DNA of 7,768 bases, from contig CAZBMS010000066.1 in NCBI GenBank assembly GCA_964493125.1, positions 1-7,768 of the forward strand. Direction: 5' to 3'. This DNA comes from QGNO01 sp964493125. GTDB taxonomy: Bacteria; Chloroflexota; Dehalococcoidia; Lucifugimonadales; QGNO01. Both the position numbers and the translations under genes were made by a program. Of this stretch, positions 6,778 to 7,768 are shown in pieces (the first letter of the stretch is position 1; every line of letters starts with the position of its first letter). The notes beneath the pieces were generated by a model. That model was not told where the DNA came from. It saw only the letters and a list, made by a program, of their open reading frames with translations, and ran no database searches.

Positions 6778-6815
6778 TGACTAGGCATTAAACCATATAT
6801 GAAATTATTAGAAAA

Positions 6816-6836
6816 GTTGATAAATATATTATCAAG
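6816..6836. promoter_or_regulatory. HAIR-like inverted repeat, probable HspR operator
   Basis: Arms TTGATAA (6817-6823) and TTATCAA (6829-6835) are a perfect 7-bp inverted repeat around a 5-nt AT spacer. With the flanking G and C it spans 21 bp, the length of the known HspR element CTTGAGT-N7-ACTCAAG. Read on the minus strand, the left five bases CTTGA match and the right half keeps TCAA. It lies upstream of the operon that encodes HspR itself. Its centre is about 80 bp upstream of the predicted start, so it may act at a distance or cover a second, weaker promoter. Confidence 0.6.
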
Positions 6837-6935
6837 AAATGCAAACATAGTCAGAATATCACGAGTGGACTGGATTGCCTGCGACAACAATCTATGAAAG
6901 GGGTGTTAGGTGTCGAACGGAAAGTAGGGTTAGTT

Positions 6936-7768
6936 TTAGAAAGTAGTGATTACTCCGCGACCCACTTCACCATTTATTAGGTCGGAATATGCTTCGTTGA
7001 TGTCGTCTAGATGGTACTCACGAGCGACTAAGCCATCTATGTCAATTTTCCCAGATTTATATAGATCTACCATGGTGTGCATGTCGATAGCAGGTCTGGC
7101 GCTGCCATAGTAACTACCCTTAATTGTTTTTTCTTGACGTACAACTGACATCGCTTCGATACCTGCTGGTTTGCCGATCGGAGCAAGCCCAACTATTACG
7201 GATGTTCCTCCTCTACGTGTCGCTTCGTAAGATTGAGTGAAGGTTTCAGTAGATCCGAAAACCTCGAATACAAAATCTGCGCCTAGGCCGTTTGTAATTT
7301 CGCGTATCCGATCTACAGGAGATTGGATACTTGAATTGACCGTATGGGTCGCACCAAACTTAGTTGCGAATTCCAGTTGCCCTTCTTTGATGTCTACGGC
7401 GATTATTTTGGAAGCGTTCAGAAGCCGTGCACCCTGGATAACGTTTAATCCGACTCCGCCTGAACCGATAACTGCAACAGTTTGCCCTGGGGATATCATA
7501 GCTGTGAACATTGCAGCTCCCACGCCGGTGGTTACACAGCAACCTATAAAGGCAGCAACCGGCATTGGTATGCTGTCGTCAATTCGGATACATCCACTCT
7601 CTGGCACAACCGTTTCCTGAGCAAAGCAGGCTACTTTACCCTGATGAGTGATTCTATCTTCACCTTTGTGAAGTCGAGTGGTGCCGTCGTACAAAAAACC
7701 GCCAGTTGCGGCGTGTGCCTCACACAAATTGACTCTTCCGGAAACGCAAAAGAAACACCGTCCGCAGT
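6936..7768 (-). CDS. zinc-dependent alcohol dehydrogenase (MDR, class III-like), C-terminal part; 5' end outside window
   Basis: An NAD(P)-linked medium-chain dehydrogenase/reductase that oxidises an alcohol or reduces an aldehyde; the substrate is not readable. The frame is open to the right edge, with 276 residues visible. The first visible residues, CGRCFFCVSGRVNLC, have C-x2-C-x2-C-x7-C spacing, the four ligands of the structural zinc. IGCCVTTGVGAA follows; Cys76 matches the third catalytic-zinc ligand (Cys174 of horse liver enzyme). The Rossmann motif GSGGVG is at 101-106, and Asp125 after the second strand favours NAD over NADP. The first two catalytic-zinc ligands (Cys46 and His67 in the horse enzyme) lie in the roughly 90 missing residues. 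The TTG at 7725-7727 could be misread as a start but sits inside the zinc lobe. Relatives include class III ADH/S-(hydroxymethyl)glutathione dehydrogenases and NDMA-type enzymes; I cannot choose between them. No link to the chaperone genes is evident. Confidence 0.9.
   Translation of the reverse strand, partial: CGRCFFCVSGRVNLCEAHAATGGFLYDGTTRLHKGEDRITHQGKVACFAQETVVPESGCIRIDDSIPMPVAAFIGCCVTTGVGAAMFTAMISPGQTVAVIGSGGVGLNVIQGARLLNASKIIAVDIKEGQLEFATKFGATHTVNSSIQSPVDRIREITNGLGADFVFEVFGSTETFTQSYEATRRGGTSVIVGLAPIGKPAGIEAMSVVRQEKTIKGSYYGSARPAIDMHTMVDLYKSGKIDIDGLVAREYHLDDINEAYSDLINGEVGRGVITTF

Larger units (their letters stand above)
6740..6935. other. intergenic regulatory region between the dehydrogenase gene and cbpA
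   Basis: This gap of about 196 bp holds the cbpA promoter and the HAIR-like repeat. The half nearer cbpA, especially 6791-6840, is strongly AT-rich; the half nearer the dehydrogenase is mixed. No convincing terminator was found after the dehydrogenase stop on the minus strand, so read-through into the chaperone operon is possible. A 32-codon plus-strand frame (6799-6897) crosses the repeat but is poorly supported. Confidence 0.6.

Noticed and set aside
6873..6892. GATTG/CAATC inverted repeat after the dehydrogenase as a terminator
   Set aside because: Only a 5-bp stem with a 10-nt loop and no T-run on either strand.
7237..7620. 127-codon plus-strand frame inside the dehydrogenase gene
   Set aside because: Antisense to conserved Rossmann-fold coding sequence; no ribosome site or domain seen.
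7725..7727. TTG as start of the dehydrogenase
   Set aside because: The frame continues upstream to the window edge and encodes the other structural-zinc cysteines.

Overview
The window looks like a piece of a bacterial chromosome with moderately low GC, by eye in the low to mid 40s percent. It carries two partial genes at its edges and four complete genes. No RNA gene, insertion sequence, CRISPR array or origin was seen. The taxon cannot be fixed from this sequence. A CbpA-type DnaJ, an HspR repressor and a ClpC unfoldase in one operon fit lineages that use HspR to control heat shock. Low GC argues against typical high-GC Actinobacteria. A Chloroflexota/Dehalococcoidia-like (for example SAR202-type) origin is my best but weak guess.

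Layout. Plus strand: the C-terminal part of an MMPL/RND-superfamily membrane transporter (1-1629, cut at the left edge), then a 104-bp gap holding a possible 12-codon leader peptide, then a complete MFS_3/EntS-like efflux transporter that starts at TTG (1734-3002). This pair converges on the minus-strand block across only 21 bp. Minus strand, read right to left: the C-terminal 276 residues of a zinc-dependent medium-chain alcohol dehydrogenase (6936-7768, cut at the right edge), a 197-bp regulatory gap, then cbpA/dnaJ (5879-6739), hspR (5532-5882, overlapping by ATGA) and clpC (3024-5471).

How the genes work together. The three-gene block reads as a self-contained protein-quality operon: a J-domain holdase/co-chaperone, its MerR-family repressor and a ClpP-partner AAA+ unfoldase. 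The gap upstream holds a 21-bp inverted repeat with the length and half-sites of an HspR operator (HAIR). It also holds a near-consensus sigma-70/sigma-A promoter (TTGACA, 17 bp, TAGAAT) set so close to the dnaJ ATG that the mRNA should be leaderless or nearly so, which agrees with the absence of a Shine-Dalgarno there. A degenerate copy of the operator and a weak promoter lie between hspR and clpC, and a 7-bp-stem hairpin covers the hspR stop codon. Together they suggest clpC can be tuned separately from dnaJ-hspR. The two plus-strand transporters are probably export systems with no visible link to the heat-shock genes.

Nothing here is clearly a new biological system. The most interesting material is the regulatory DNA around the chaperone operon.
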